NCBI RefSeq assembly: GCF_000961095.1
Contig: NZ_CP011058.1
Coordinates: forward strand, 4,914,001-4,978,000
Source: Paenibacillus beijingensis
Lineage (GTDB): Bacteria > Bacillota > Bacilli > Paenibacillales > Paenibacillaceae
Direction: 5' to 3'
Length of the DNA: 64,000 nt
Made by a program: the position numbers and the translations under genes
In this document: positions 63,915 through 64,000 of the stretch, piece by piece
Layout: every line of letters starts with the position of its first letter
How positions within the stretch are numbered: position 1 is the first letter of the stretch
The notes under the pieces: model-generated
The model's input: the letters and a program-made list of their open reading frames with translations, nothing else
Told to the model about the DNA's origin: nothing
Database searches by the model: none

Positions 63915-64000
63915 TTGATCCCCCCCTTTGCTCTTCTTCAATTTATCAACCGGACTTCAATCTTTTAACCACTATCTACATTTTACCACATACTGGAACT

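Noticed and set aside
1..64000. Insertion sequences, integrases or phage genes as drivers of the rearrangements
   Set aside because: No transposase, integrase, terminal-repeat pair with target duplication or phage structural gene was found; duplications appear to be by homologous or illegitimate recombination.

Overview
The window is chromosomal DNA of a low-to-mid GC, endospore-former-like Gram-positive (Bacillota, order Bacillales; a Paenibacillaceae- or Bacillaceae-like host is my inference). The evidence is strong AGGAGG-type ribosome sites, GTG and TTG starts, lipobox lipoproteins, a roc-type arginine/proline pathway with RocB, and a siderophore operon that mirrors Bacillus yfiZ-yfhA-yfhC-yfiY. 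I see no rRNA, tRNA, transposase, phage gene or CRISPR. Base composition is visibly mosaic: the roc block (46.9-50.6 kb) is GC-rich, and 30.6-43.5 kb is AT-rich.

Almost everything is peptide and amino-acid catabolism. 0-6.6 kb: two tandem S9 peptidases, a dsdA remnant, an M20 amidohydrolase and a FetA/FetB-like ABC pair. 6.6-14.4 kb: class III aminotransferase, AmhX-like M20 enzyme, creatinase/ectoine-hydrolase-like M24 enzyme, Asp/Glu racemase-like protein, leucyl aminopeptidase and ornithine-cyclodeaminase-like enzyme. 14.5-24.8 kb: a five-gene oligopeptide ABC importer, a serine hydrolase, a third S9 peptidase and a cystathionine gamma-synthase-family enzyme. 25.1-26.8 kb: an ACT-domain protein plus a UPF0210 protein. 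27.0-30.6 kb: a GntR regulator, 3-hydroxyacyl dehydrogenase, beta-keto-acid cleavage enzyme and gamma carbonic anhydrase. 30.6-34.3 kb: a siderophore importer lacking its ATPase, which lies at 44.8 kb. 34.5-44.0 kb: RidA, two PLP enzymes, an alpha/beta hydrolase, an amidohydrolase, PepF, an M42 peptidase and a frameshifted M81 (MlrC-like) peptidase.

45.7-56 kb holds proline dehydrogenase, RocD, RocA and RocB, surrounded by decay: two dead glutamate dehydrogenases, an IclR regulator with an amber codon, a broken serine hydrolase and a frameshifted Gfo/Idh/MocA gene. 56.5-61.5 kb has intact dsdA, a second broken copy of the M20 gene, a near-identical second FetAB-like pair, a gcvH remnant and sdaAB. 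The minus-strand end (61.6-64 kb) carries an aminoglycoside-phosphotransferase-like gene and a truncated AviRa-type rRNA methyltransferase. They lie downstream of a strong promoter, a long structured leader and a terminator, which looks like an attenuated resistance operon.

Main points: (1) the structured leader and terminator ahead of the phosphotransferase/methyltransferase pair; (2) four copies of a 25-bp GGAAA-N15-GGAAA element upstream of catabolic genes beside a broken IclR regulator; (3) a duplicated and partly decayed M20-FetAB module with dsdA in three states of decay; (4) a gene set resembling eut/doe ectoine catabolism; (5) a dense set of enzymes suited to peptides containing D- or modified amino acids.
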